Source: UBA1926 sp002337215
GTDB lineage: Bacteria > Planctomycetota > Phycisphaerae > Phycisphaerales > UBA1924
Reading direction: 5' to 3'
Length of the DNA: 33,663 bases
NCBI GenBank assembly: GCA_963973795.1
Contig: CAXBAF010000035.1
Span: 1 to 33,663, forward strand
Within the stretch, counting starts at the first letter, position 1; the number at the start of each line of letters is the position of its first letter. The translations under genes were made by a program, and so were the position numbers. The notes under the pieces are model-generated. The model was given only the letters and a program-made list of their open reading frames with translations, had not been told where the DNA came from and made no database searches. This document shows, piece after piece, positions 8,330-15,119 of this stretch.

Positions 8330-8401
8330 GCTATGGGGCCGGGTAGTTGGGTCGGTCGGGTGCACGCCCGGAAAGCTCCGCGGATGGGAAACGAGCGAGG
8401 T

Positions 8402-8425
8402 CACCCGCCGAATCGGGTGCGTTTT
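8402..8425 (+). terminator. Terminator-like hairpin after replication operon
   Basis: CACCCG (8402-8407) pairs with CGGGTG (8414-8419) around CCGAAT, followed by CGTTTT. The T-run is short, so termination would be modest. It is well placed to end the 4463-8240 operon. Confidence 0.4.
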
Positions 8426-8548
8426 GCAGGTTTCGAGAGAATCCGCACTTTCTGCCCTTCGTGCACGCCGCGTGTTGGGACGTTCGCCCCGTCGCGCGGT
8501 ATGGTCGATGCAGACTCACCGAAGGCCGACATCGGCCGGCCGGCGGAG

Positions 8549-8568
8549 TCGCCCCCGGCGGGGGGCGA
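8549..8568. repeat. 8-bp GC hairpin
   Basis: TCGCCCCC (8549-8556) and GGGGGCGA (8561-8568) form a perfect stem with a GGCG loop. No T-run follows. Role unknown; possibly a transcript structure ahead of the small gene at 8685. Confidence 0.35.
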
Positions 8569-8684
8569 TTCACATCCGGCCCCGATGAAGCGAAAGGGAA
8601 CGCGGCTGATCAGCGGATCATCGGACGCCCATTGAAGACCACCCATCGACCCGGCAAGACCGGCAACCCGTCAGGGGGTGCCGC

Positions 8685-8948
8685 GTGAGCGACATCGCCA
8701 ACACCATCGAGCACGCGCCGCTCGACGCCCTGCTCGACGGGCTCGCCCGCCGCTCGGGCAATTCGATCCAGACGACGCGGATGCGTGACGGACGGCTCCG
8801 GATCATGTTCCGCGAGCCGGTCCGCGAATCGGCCGCGACCCCCACCAAGTCAACCAGGCGACCGAAGTCGGCGCGGACCGAGATCCGCGAGGCCCGGGCA
8901 TCGCTGCGCGATTCGATCCGAACGGCCGAGGCGGGAGGGGTCTCGTGA
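8685..8948 (+). CDS. Small unknown protein (87 aa)
   Basis: GTG start with GGGGGT 5 bases upstream. The protein starts with a helical segment (SDIANTIEHAPLDALLDGLA), followed by a short strand-like stretch 'RMRDGRLRIMFREP'. The tail is basic and charged (KSTRRPKSARTEIREARASL). No family is recognised. It lies alone between the replication operon and the palindrome-rich gap. Small basic phage proteins of this kind are often nucleic-acid binding or anti-host factors; this is only a suggestion. Confidence 0.5.
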   Translation: MSDIANTIEHAPLDALLDGLARRSGNSIQTTRMRDGRLRIMFREPVRESAATPTKSTRRPKSARTEIREARASLRDSIRTAEAGGVS

Positions 8949-9029
8949 AGCCCGCCCCGAGCATGCCGGCGTCGTCGAGAAGCATGTCGACCTTCGGGAC
9001 CTAGCGGGGAACTGCTAATTGCGGGTTCA

Positions 9030-9059
9030 CCCAAATGTTTGTCATGACAAACATTTGGG
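9030..9059. promoter_or_regulatory. 30-bp perfect palindrome
   Basis: Each half reads CCCAAATGTTTGTCA to the centre TCATGA, with no mismatch over 30 bases. Outer arms TTGCGG (9019-9024) and CCGCAA (9062-9067) extend the symmetry with short unequal spacers. It is AT-rich within a GC-rich setting and no T-run follows, so it is a better candidate for a dimeric protein's site or a cruciform-forming origin/resolution site than for a terminator. Confidence 0.6.
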
Positions 9060-9148
9060 CACCGCAACCGGTGGTGTCGACTGGTCGCTCGATGTCGGCG
9101 GGGAGCCGGTGGGGTCGGAGCCGGGGTTGACCCCGAATGCGGAGGGCG

Positions 9149-9173
9149 AAAAGTGCGCCGCGGCGCACTTTTT
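9149..9173. terminator. Palindromic bidirectional terminator
   Basis: AAAAGTGCGCCG at 9149-9160 mirrors CGGCGCACTTTT at 9161-9172 exactly, and one more T follows. With A-run before and T-run after the GC stem, it should terminate transcription from both sides and would insulate the three paralog genes from upstream transcription. Confidence 0.65.
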
Positions 9174-9292
9174 GGGATCGGGTCGGGTGACGCCGGATCG
9201 AATGGCAGATAGCCGGCTGCTGCTGGCCTCCGGCCAACCCCCATAGAGACGGCGGGCCGGGACGAAAGCGAACGTGCGGACACGCCGCGACC

Positions 9293-9329
9293 CGCGGCCC
9301 CGGGGACTCCGCGTCCCCTCGGGGCCGCG
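9293..9329. repeat. Long GC-rich hairpin
   Basis: CGCGGCCCCG (9293-9302) pairs with CGGGGCCGCG (9320-9329), and inside it GGGAC (9303-9307) pairs with GTCCC (9313-9317) around TCCGC, leaving a two-base bulge. No T-run. It may fold in RNA or extrude in DNA; role unknown. Confidence 0.45.
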
Positions 9330-9356
9330 TTCTCGTGCGCGGGCGACGGTCCAAAA

Positions 9357-9478
9357 GCCGCGGGTGCCGCGGGTCTTCTATACCCGACGCGCGAAGATCA
9401 AGGTCCGAGATATTCTAAGAATTACTGAGAACGGTGCACACGAGACGGAGTCAATGGGAAACCCGCGGCACCCGCGGC
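9357..9478. repeat. 18-bp inverted repeat of doubled 9-mers
   Basis: The left arm (9357-9374) is GCCGCGGGT twice in tandem; the right arm (9461-9478) is its exact reverse complement. The arms enclose 86 AT-richer bases containing TATTCTAAGAATTA. This iteron-like layout would suit a multi-site binding protein, origin or looping operator. Confidence 0.5.
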
Positions 9479-9631
9479 AGTCCGCCGACGTGACTCGTCG
9501 CGATCACTAGGCATGCGGCGAAAATCCCGAGCAAATAGCGTGAAGGAGTTGCGGCGGAACAATTCTGGGGACGTGGGATGTCCGGAAGCTTCGGAGTGGG
9601 ACCGATCTTTAAGGCTGGGTAGGATCACCAC

Positions 9632-10432
9632 ATGGAAGAGATTGAAGGCGTAGATCGGAAGGAATTCGATGAGATCATGGACGCTGGCAAGCGGTACGGC
9701 CAGCTTGTTGCCATCGCGGGAGCGAGATCGACTCGAAAAGCATCGGCCCTATTTGGTGACGAGTTCCAGCCGATTGTCCAATCGTTCGACGCGGCATTTT
9801 CCTACGCGCGGCAACTGAAGTACAGCGGCAACATCACCGATCCTGGATCCCTCGCGCACAGGAATCTGTACATTTGTTCGTTCATCGCCGGTACCCAGTT
9901 GACTCGCATCGCGATTCTCGGGGGTTACAACATGCGCGCCGCGGCACTGATCCGGCAGGAATTCGAGATCGCATCACGTGTGCGACAATTCAGGCGCAAC
10001 GAGGTCAAAGTGAAGCCGTGCGGGGGATTCGACGGCCGAAAGGTCGCCCCCCCGACAACCCTCGACAGCCGTCTCGGCCGGCTTTATGGCAAACTCAGCG
10101 AGCATGCGCACGCCTCAACGCTCGAATCGATCACCAGCCTTGGCGCGGACATCCATATCCGTGAAGGTGCCGCATCAGTAGCGGTGCCTCTTATCGAGCC
10201 GAGATTCAAAGCTTGGGTAGCGCGTGACCATATGTTGGTCCATCTTCTGTTGTGCTGCTCCATCTGCGAAGAGCTTGCAGAATTCGCAAACAATACTGGC
10301 GAGTTCGATCTCGCCCGCGCAATCGTCAAGGCAGGGATGGTCGGCGGTACGTATCTGCTCAGGCTGCAAGACCGGATTGGTGAGGGCGATCCAGGCAGTA
10401 CTGTTAGCGAAGACTCTGATGGCTCGGGTTGA
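9632..10432 (+). CDS. Tandem paralog 1, unknown family (266 aa)
   Basis: ATG start with AGGA 7 bases upstream. Function unknown. It shares with the next two genes its length, an N-terminal helix (KEFDEIMDAGKRYG) and a central motif 'GTQLTRIAILGGY' followed by 'RQEFEIASRVRQFRR'. A later 'LYGKLSEHAHASTLES' and a C-terminal helix with 'ICEELAEFA' complete the pattern. The protein is helical and soluble, with no signal peptide. An Arg-x-Glu-x-Glu helix and a Ser-x3-His helix recall DUF5677/HEPN-like families, several of which are linked to phage defence, but that is from memory and unverified. Codon use is less GC-rich than in host genes. It lies at the integrase end of the element, a usual cargo position. 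Confidence 0.75.
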   Translation: MEEIEGVDRKEFDEIMDAGKRYGQLVAIAGARSTRKASALFGDEFQPIVQSFDAAFSYARQLKYSGNITDPGSLAHRNLYICSFIAGTQLTRIAILGGYNMRAAALIRQEFEIASRVRQFRRNEVKVKPCGGFDGRKVAPPTTLDSRLGRLYGKLSEHAHASTLESITSLGADIHIREGAASVAVPLIEPRFKAWVARDHMLVHLLLCCSICEELAEFANNTGEFDLARAIVKAGMVGGTYLLRLQDRIGEGDPGSTVSEDSDGSG

Positions 10433-10493
10433 AGGTGGCGAAGCCGTTGGTATCGGCTCATACGCATCCCATGACAAGGCGGCGGTGAACAAC

Positions 10494-11276
10494 ATGGACG
10501 GCGGAATCACGGTGAGTCCAGAAGATCGCGATGCGATATTGCGTGTTGGTCAGCAGTTCCATGGACATATCTACAAATGCGCGTCCGACGTGAGCCAGGA
10601 GACCCAGGATTTATTTGGCGAGGCAATGCGCCTCGGGGTTCTCGCAATCAACGCGGGATTTTCCCAAGTCGAGATGCTGAAATTTAAAGGCAAATTCAGC
10701 GACAGAGACGGACGATCCCAGTTCCTGGTTTACGCAACCGCTTTCGTCGCGGGGAGCCAGATCACGCGCATCGCGATCCTCCAGGGGTTCTACATCCGTG
10801 CTGCCGCACTTCTTCGGCAAGAGATTGAGCATGCTTCGAGAATCCGCCTGCTCCGCGAGGGCAAATACGAATTCAAAGACAGCGGCGCATTCAGAAAAAA
10901 GAAGGTCCCGCACGCCAAGACACTCAATGAAAATTTCGACGTTCTGTATGGAAACCTGAGCGATATCGCTCACCTCTCGTCCGTCGAAGCTATCGCAGAT
11001 TTTACCACGAGAACAGTGCCGGTTCCGGCCGGCATGGGGGAGGGCGAAATGCAAGTCGCCCGCATCGAGCCCGAGCTCGTTGAGTACTGGGCGTCCGCAA
11101 TGATGGAGGCGCACTGTGTCTTCTGCGCTCATGTCCTCGAGGACGTCGCCGAGTTCGCGGAGACGATCGGCAGCAAGGATGCCGCGAACCGAATCTGGCA
11201 GTCGATGGCACTGATGCAGCATTATCTCCTCAAACACAGCGAAGCGCGGAAGGCGAAGACGGCCACCGAGGACTGA
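10494..11276 (+). CDS. Tandem paralog 2, unknown family (260 aa)
   Basis: The ATG at 10494 is chosen because its N-terminus then aligns with the other two paralogs (SPEDRDAILRVGQQF against KEFDEIMDAGKRY); an in-frame ATG at 10419 overlaps the previous gene and adds 25 unmatched residues. Shared motifs are 'GSQITRIAILQGFYIRAAAL', 'RQEIEHASRIRLLRE', 'LYGNLSDIAHLSSVEA' and a C-terminal 'HVLEDVAEFAE'. It has the same helical, soluble build and, like paralog 1, AT-richer codons. It diverges most in the loop after the Arg-rich helix (GKYEFKDSGAFRKKK). The gap to paralog 1 is 61 bases, with no terminator, so the two are probably cotranscribed. Confidence 0.75.
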   Translation: MDGGITVSPEDRDAILRVGQQFHGHIYKCASDVSQETQDLFGEAMRLGVLAINAGFSQVEMLKFKGKFSDRDGRSQFLVYATAFVAGSQITRIAILQGFYIRAAALLRQEIEHASRIRLLREGKYEFKDSGAFRKKKVPHAKTLNENFDVLYGNLSDIAHLSSVEAIADFTTRTVPVPAGMGEGEMQVARIEPELVEYWASAMMEAHCVFCAHVLEDVAEFAETIGSKDAANRIWQSMALMQHYLLKHSEARKAKTATED

Positions 11277-11333
11277 GCCGACAGCAATCGGCGACCGATC
11301 CGCCGCCCACCTGACAATCGGTACGATGGGTCG

Positions 11334-12122
11334 GTGGCTGAGACGCTCAATTTCACAACCAAAGAGATCGAGGATTTGCTCGTTGAGGGCAAGCGATTCG
11401 GTTCACGCGCGGACGGGTACGCCGCCGCGAGCAGGGCGCAGGCCGACGCGGCGATGGGCCACGACTTCGGCAACGCGTTCGCCCTCATCAATGCGGCGTT
11501 CTCGCGATTTCAACTCGTCCCGTTCTACTCGGCACCCGGCGACGACGAGTCGCTTCGTGCGCGGCTGCTGCTGATCCACGCCTTCGTGTCCGGTGTCGAG
11601 ATCACGCGGGCGGCTCTGTTGGGCGGCTACAGCTCGCGAGCGATCGCGGTGGTTCGGCATGAGTTCGAGATCGCATCGCGGCTGCGACAGATCAGGACCG
11701 CCACCGCGGGGCCACTCCCCGGCAGGAAGGGCGGCGGCCCCAGGCGTGTCGCTCACGCGGCGGCCCTCGGGGAGGAGTACGCGCGGGTGTACGGAGAGCT
11801 GAGCGAGTACACGCACCTGAGCACGATCGAATCAGTGCTCGATGTCGCGGCAACGGCCATCGAGCTCGGCGACGGCGAGCTGATCATCCTCCCGACCAAA
11901 GTGCCGGCCTACCGGCCCGAGATCATCCATAGGCAGATCTTGGTGCACCTCAAAGTATGCCTCGCCATCTGCGACGAGATGCTCGCGATTCTGCCGACCG
12001 GGACGCACCCGGAACACAACGAGGCCGTGCTGCGTCCGACGGTCATCGCCATGGCGATGGTCCGCAAGCTCGAGGCGGATTTACTGCCGGATGAGGGCGA
12101 CGCCTCCGGGCACCCCGGCTGA
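11334..12122 (+). CDS. Tandem paralog 3, unknown family (262 aa)
   Basis: GTG start at 11334; the ribosome site is weak (GGGTCG). It matches paralogs 1 and 2 in 'NFTTKEIEDLLVEGKRFG', 'FVSGVEITRAALLGGY', 'RHEFEIASRLRQIRT', 'VYGELSEYTHLSTIES' and 'HLKVCLAICDEML'. The His of the YG-x-LS-x3-H motif and the Arg/Glu of the central helix are kept in all three, so they are likely functional residues. Its codons are more GC-rich than those of paralogs 1 and 2, which argues for an old duplication or separate acquisition. It converges on the integrase with a 28-base gap, leaving no room for other cargo. Confidence 0.75.
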   Translation: MAETLNFTTKEIEDLLVEGKRFGSRADGYAAASRAQADAAMGHDFGNAFALINAAFSRFQLVPFYSAPGDDESLRARLLLIHAFVSGVEITRAALLGGYSSRAIAVVRHEFEIASRLRQIRTATAGPLPGRKGGGPRRVAHAAALGEEYARVYGELSEYTHLSTIESVLDVAATAIELGDGELIILPTKVPAYRPEIIHRQILVHLKVCLAICDEMLAILPTGTHPEHNEAVLRPTVIAMAMVRKLEADLLPDEGDASGHPG

Positions 12123-12150
12123 CCCGCGCGGAAGGATGGGGGGGGGCCGG

Positions 12151-13395
12151 TCAGGAATCGGCCGCACCCTGTCGAGCGAGGTTCGGCCAGAGCCACGCCC
12201 GCACGTGGTCGCTGACGGCCCGCAGCATGTCCGCCGGGAACTCGCTCACGTACCGGTCGTGCACGTCGGTGAGGACGTGCCCGCAGATGATCTTGCGGGC
12301 GTGCTCGGCGGCGGGGACGGCCGCGGTGGTCGAGACGGTGATCCACGTGTGCCGGAACCAGTAGAAGCTCCCCCGCGGGCGGGCGAGGGCGCCGTCGCGG
12401 ATGCGGGTGAAGCGGAGATCGATCCCGTCGGTCTTGCCGTGCACGAGCGGGCCGCCCGCCTTGGTGGTGAGCAGCAGGGGGGACCGCGCGGCGGGCGTGC
12501 CCCGGCGTGATGCCCTGGCGGCCTTGATGGCGGCGACGGTCTCGGGCCAGAGGGGGACGCGTCGCTCGGCGTCGGTCTTGGTCCGGTCCTGGTCGATCCA
12601 GCCGCCGCCCAGGTCGCAGCGGTCGGCGCGGAGCGTCGCGATCTCGCTCTGCCCGAGGGCCCCGTTGATCGCGAGCAGGATGCACGCCTTGCTGGTCGCC
12701 CAATCGGCGGGGCCCGGCTCGCGGGACTGGGCGTCGCACCGGGCGAGCATGCGGCGGATCTCCCAGCGTTCGAAGTGCTTGCCGGCGACCGACTCGCGGC
12801 GCTGCCGGCGGATGAGCTTCTGCGGCGGGCTCTTGAAGCCCTTGCCGAAGTTCGGGGGCTCGACCTCGAGCAGGTCGCACCCGCCCCGGATGATCGCCTT
12901 GGTGAGGGTGACGCGTTTGCGGCGCGAGTCGGGCGCGAGGTCGCCCCACCGGCCGTCGAGGAGTTTCTCGAAGTCGACGGGGCCGAGGGCGCCGACGGGT
13001 CGGGAGCCGAGTTCGTCGTCGACGACGGCGGCGATCTCGTCGTACTCGCGGGCGGTGCGCGGGGCGAGCTCGCCGCGTCGGACGCGGCGTGCGACCGACT
13101 CGAGGTGGGCGGCGATGACGCGTCGGAGCTGGCACCCGGGGGTGCCGGGCCGCCCGGCGGTCGAGCGGGTGGGGCGGGGCTCGCCGGCGGTGATGGCGGG
13201 CCAGTCGAGCCGCCAGCACTGGAGCGCGGCGGCGGGGTCGTCGAGGGTGCCGAAGTAGTAGCGTTTGCCGGCGTGCTTCTTGGTCCACTGGTTGAGCCGG
13301 ACGATGGGGGTGAGCCGGACGATCTCGGGGAAGGGCCAGACGGGGGCGTCGTCTGCGGGGGTGTGAAGGTTGTGTTTCTTGTTGGCTTGTGGCAT
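12151..13395 (-). CDS. int: Tyrosine recombinase, phage integrase (414 aa)
   Basis: This is a site-specific integrase expected to join the element to tRNA-Arg. The C-terminal catalytic part shows 'SFYWFRHTW' with R348, 'CGHVLTDVHDRY' with H373 and nucleophile Y382, and the end 'LRAVSDHVRAWLW' known from planctomycete integrases. The first catalytic Arg box reads 'NGALGQSEIATL', with Gln where Arg is usual, and the His before R348 is replaced by Tyr/Phe. The N-terminal 200 residues contain a SAM-like DNA-binding section (ELAPRTAREYDEIAAVV). The ATG at 13395 is chosen for AGGA upstream and a TATACT box just before; a GTG at 13467 would add 24 residues but has no ribosome site. Confidence 0.88.
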   Translation of the reverse strand: MPQANKKHNLHTPADDAPVWPFPEIVRLTPIVRLNQWTKKHAGKRYYFGTLDDPAAALQCWRLDWPAITAGEPRPTRSTAGRPGTPGCQLRRVIAAHLESVARRVRRGELAPRTAREYDEIAAVVDDELGSRPVGALGPVDFEKLLDGRWGDLAPDSRRKRVTLTKAIIRGGCDLLEVEPPNFGKGFKSPPQKLIRRQRRESVAGKHFERWEIRRMLARCDAQSREPGPADWATSKACILLAINGALGQSEIATLRADRCDLGGGWIDQDRTKTDAERRVPLWPETVAAIKAARASRRGTPAARSPLLLTTKAGGPLVHGKTDGIDLRFTRIRDGALARPRGSFYWFRHTWITVSTTAAVPAAEHARKIICGHVLTDVHDRYVSEFPADMLRAVSDHVRAWLWPNLARQGAADS

Positions 13396-13429
13396 GCTGC
13401 GGGGTCCTGGCATGGCAAGAATCCGTGCG

Positions 13430-13435
13430 AGTATA
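13430..13435 (-). promoter_or_regulatory. Possible -10 box of the integrase gene
   Basis: TATACT on the minus strand lies 34 bases before the chosen integrase ATG. No convincing -35 hexamer is found 16-18 bases upstream, so this is tentative. Its position inside the longer reading frame supports the shorter start. Confidence 0.3.
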
Positions 13436-13532
13436 GTGACCGAGGTCCGCCGTTCGGGGTTGCTCACCGGGGTTAGTCGGTGAAAGCCCCGCCTTTACGA
13501 GCGGGAAAAATAGCGGTTTTCGCGTTTTTCTT

Positions 13533-13579
13533 GCGGGCTTCTAATCCGCCGGTCGGGGGTTCGAATCCCTCCCGGGACG
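13533..13579 (+). other. attR: displaced 3' half of tRNA-Arg(TCT)
   Basis: The sequence folds as an anticodon arm (GCGGG, loop CTTCTAA, TCCGC; anticodon TCT), a variable region, a T-arm with loop TTCGAAT, and the 3' acceptor strand CCGGGAC plus discriminator G. CCA is not encoded. No matching 5' acceptor strand (GTCCCGG) or D-arm lies upstream; instead there is AT-rich sequence (13505-13532) and the integrase gene. It is therefore not a functional tRNA but the 3' copy left at one end of an integrated element. The crossover probably lies in or near the anticodon arm. Confidence 0.85.
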
Positions 13580-13623
13580 CTTGAGGACGGCTCCGCGCAA
13601 CGCGGGCCGCGGAGGAGACGCCG

Positions 13624-15072
13624 ATGCAACCCGAGCACGAACAATCAACTCGGCGGCCGCGTGGCCGGCCCGAGCGGCATCCAAGTCGCCGTGCTGTTCT
13701 CGGCGCGGGCGTGGGCCTGCTCGCGGCCGGGGGGCTCGCGTCGGCACGGTCGCAGCCCGAGAGGACTGGCCCAAAGCCGAGCGCTGGGAAAGCGAAGAAC
13801 GTCATTTTCCTCGTCGTCGACGGGATGAGCATCGGCACGTTCACCATCGCCGACATGGTGATGCGCGAGCGTGGAGGCGGGTCTCCCGAATCGGGCTCGC
13901 ACTGGGCGAACCTCTGGAGCAAGCCGGGCGTGCGCCGCTCGATGATGTCCACGCGAGCGGCGGATTCGCTGGTCACCGACTCCGCAGCCGGCGGGTCGGC
14001 CTGGGGCTGCGGGCGTCGGCTCTACAACGGGTCGATCTGCTTCGACACCAACGAAGGCGAGCTCGAACCGATTCTGGTTTCCGCGAAGCGAGCCGGCAAG
14101 GCGACCGGGCTCGTCTCGACGGCGCGGATCACGCACGCGACGCCGGCCTCGTTCGTCGCGACCGTCCCGAGACGGAGCATGGAGAAGATCATCGCCGAGC
14201 AGGAACTCGAGCGAGGTGTGGACGTGCTGCTGGGCGGGGGCGCCGGCAACTTCTCCGACGATCTGCTCGCGGGCCATCCGGATCTGACCATCGTCCGCGA
14301 CGCCTCGTCGATGCGGCGGGCCGCGGGCGTCGAAGGCCGGCTCCTCGGGCTCTTCACCGATGATCACATGAGCTACGAGCTCGATCGGCCCGACACCGAG
14401 CCGCACATCCGCGAGATGGCGATGCTCGCGATCGAGCGGCTGTCGAAGCATGAGAACGGGTTCGTGCTGCAAGTCGAGGCGGGGCGGGTCGATCACGGCG
14501 GGCACGCCAACGATTTCCCCGCGATTCTTCACGATCAACTCGCGTTCGAGGAGACGATCGAGGCGGTCACCAACTGGGTCGCCGACCGGAAACGGGAAGA
14601 AGGCCTGGACGACACGCTGGTGATCATCACCACCGACCATGGCAACGGCGGCCCCCAACTCACGCTCTACGGCGATGAAGCCAGGCGGGGCCTCGACACG
14701 CTGCTGGGCACCACGCACACGCTGTCATGGATGCTCGGCCAACTCCGCGGAAGGCCGCGCGAAGATTGGGCCAGCGGGCTCCGCGATCTCGTCCGCGAGC
14801 ACGCGGGCGTAACACTCTCCGATGAGCAGGTCGACTGGGCGCTCAAGCCCACACGCGGCGAGCGAGTCGATCCGTTCCGCGGCGCCAACTCGCTGGTCAG
14901 CGCGGTCGGCAAGGTCATGGCCGACCACTACGGCATCGCGTTTGTCAGCAAGAACCACACCGCCGAGCACGTCGAAGCCACCGCGTTCGGCCCCGGGTCG
15001 GAGTCTCTCACGCACCGCATCGAGAACTACGAACTGCACGCGCTCATGGTGAACGCGCTCGGCTTGACCTGA
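13624..15072 (+). CDS. Alkaline phosphatase, PhoA type, Tat-exported (482 aa)
   Basis: It hydrolyses phosphomonoesters outside the cytoplasm to free phosphate. Residues 20-42 (PSRRAVLGAGVGLLAAGGLA) are a twin-arginine signal. Metal and catalytic motifs follow in order: 'NVIFLVVDGMS' (D66), 'VTDSAAGGSA' with nucleophile Ser120, 'RITHATPASF', 'VEAGRVDHGGHAND', 'ITTDHGN' and a final 'NHTAEHV'. All usual zinc/magnesium ligands appear present. GGAGGAG lies 7 bases before the ATG. It is the first host gene beyond the att site and stands alone; a hairpin at 15080-15101 follows. No Pho-box-like repeat is evident in the short upstream sequence, which the integration may have changed. Confidence 0.9.
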   Translation: MQPEHEQSTRRPRGRPERHPSRRAVLGAGVGLLAAGGLASARSQPERTGPKPSAGKAKNVIFLVVDGMSIGTFTIADMVMRERGGGSPESGSHWANLWSKPGVRRSMMSTRAADSLVTDSAAGGSAWGCGRRLYNGSICFDTNEGELEPILVSAKRAGKATGLVSTARITHATPASFVATVPRRSMEKIIAEQELERGVDVLLGGGAGNFSDDLLAGHPDLTIVRDASSMRRAAGVEGRLLGLFTDDHMSYELDRPDTEPHIREMAMLAIERLSKHENGFVLQVEAGRVDHGGHANDFPAILHDQLAFEETIEAVTNWVADRKREEGLDDTLVIITTDHGNGGPQLTLYGDEARRGLDTLLGTTHTLSWMLGQLRGRPREDWASGLRDLVREHAGVTLSDEQVDWALKPTRGERVDPFRGANSLVSAVGKVMADHYGIAFVSKNHTAEHVEATAFGPGSESLTHRIENYELHALMVNALGLT

Positions 15073-15079
15073 CCCGACC

Positions 15080-15101
15080 CGCGTGAATTTCGGATCACGC
15101 G
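15080..15101. terminator. Hairpin between convergent genes
   Basis: CGCGTGA and TCACGCG form a 7-bp perfect stem around ATTTCGGA, in the 47 bases between two convergent stops. No T-run is present, so its role as a terminator is only suggested by position. Confidence 0.35.
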
Positions 15102-15119
15102 AACAAGGGCATCCCATGC

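Larger units (their letters stand above)
8330..8684. other. Non-coding gap after the replication operon
   Basis: No gene is supported; frames here are Arg/Pro/Gly-rich shadows. The gap holds a terminator-like hairpin (8402-8425), a C/G hairpin (8549-8568) and an octamer-type palindrome around GCCGACATCGGC (8524-8535). A small RNA is conceivable but I see no known RNA family. Confidence 0.4.
9005..9631. other. Long gene-free region rich in inverted repeats
   Basis: Reading frames here are low-complexity and interrupted by strong symmetry elements. Listed apart are a 30-bp perfect palindrome (9030-9059), a T-tailed palindromic terminator (9149-9173), a long GC hairpin (9293-9329) and an 18-bp inverted repeat made of doubled 9-mers (9357-9374 and 9461-9478). 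The last ~90 bases lead into the first of three paralogous genes and probably hold its promoter. The density of dyads suggests a control or replication region. Confidence 0.55.
1..13579. mobile_element. Integrated prophage or phage-like element, right part
   Basis: Seen: a tyrosine recombinase gene (12151-13395) lies next to a free-standing 3' half of a tRNA-Arg gene (13533-13579), followed by ordinary host genes. Left of it are a tape-measure-like protein, two excisionase-like HTH proteins, a primase and a P-loop ATPase. Known: integrases that target tRNA genes rebuild an intact tRNA at one end and leave a displaced 3' copy at the other. Inferred: the intact tRNA-Arg(TCT) and the other att copy lie left of position 1. 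The tail gene favours a prophage over a plasmid-type island, but no head, portal, terminase or lysis gene is visible, so a satellite or a decayed prophage remains possible. Confidence 0.75.

Noticed and set aside
8333..8688. Two overlapping plus-strand frames of about 100 codons
   Set aside because: Low-complexity Arg/Pro/Gly products, no ribosome site, and they cross two hairpins.
8945..9004. 19-codon frame overlapping the stop of the small gene at 8685 (GTGA)
   Set aside because: Too short and featureless; only the overlap supports it.
9030..9059. Protelomerase site making this a linear plasmid-prophage
   Set aside because: The element has an integrase and a tRNA scar, no telomere resolvase is seen, and the palindrome is shorter than known sites.
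9274..9510. 78-codon frame within the inverted-repeat region
   Set aside because: Basic low-complexity product that runs through the hairpin and both arms of the inverted repeat; no ribosome site.
12775..13476. Long plus-strand frame opposite the integrase
   Set aside because: Gly/Ala/Glu-rich antisense shadow of a high-GC gene; the minus strand carries the recombinase motifs.
13533..13579. Functional tRNA-Arg gene
   Set aside because: The 5' acceptor strand and D-arm are missing upstream.
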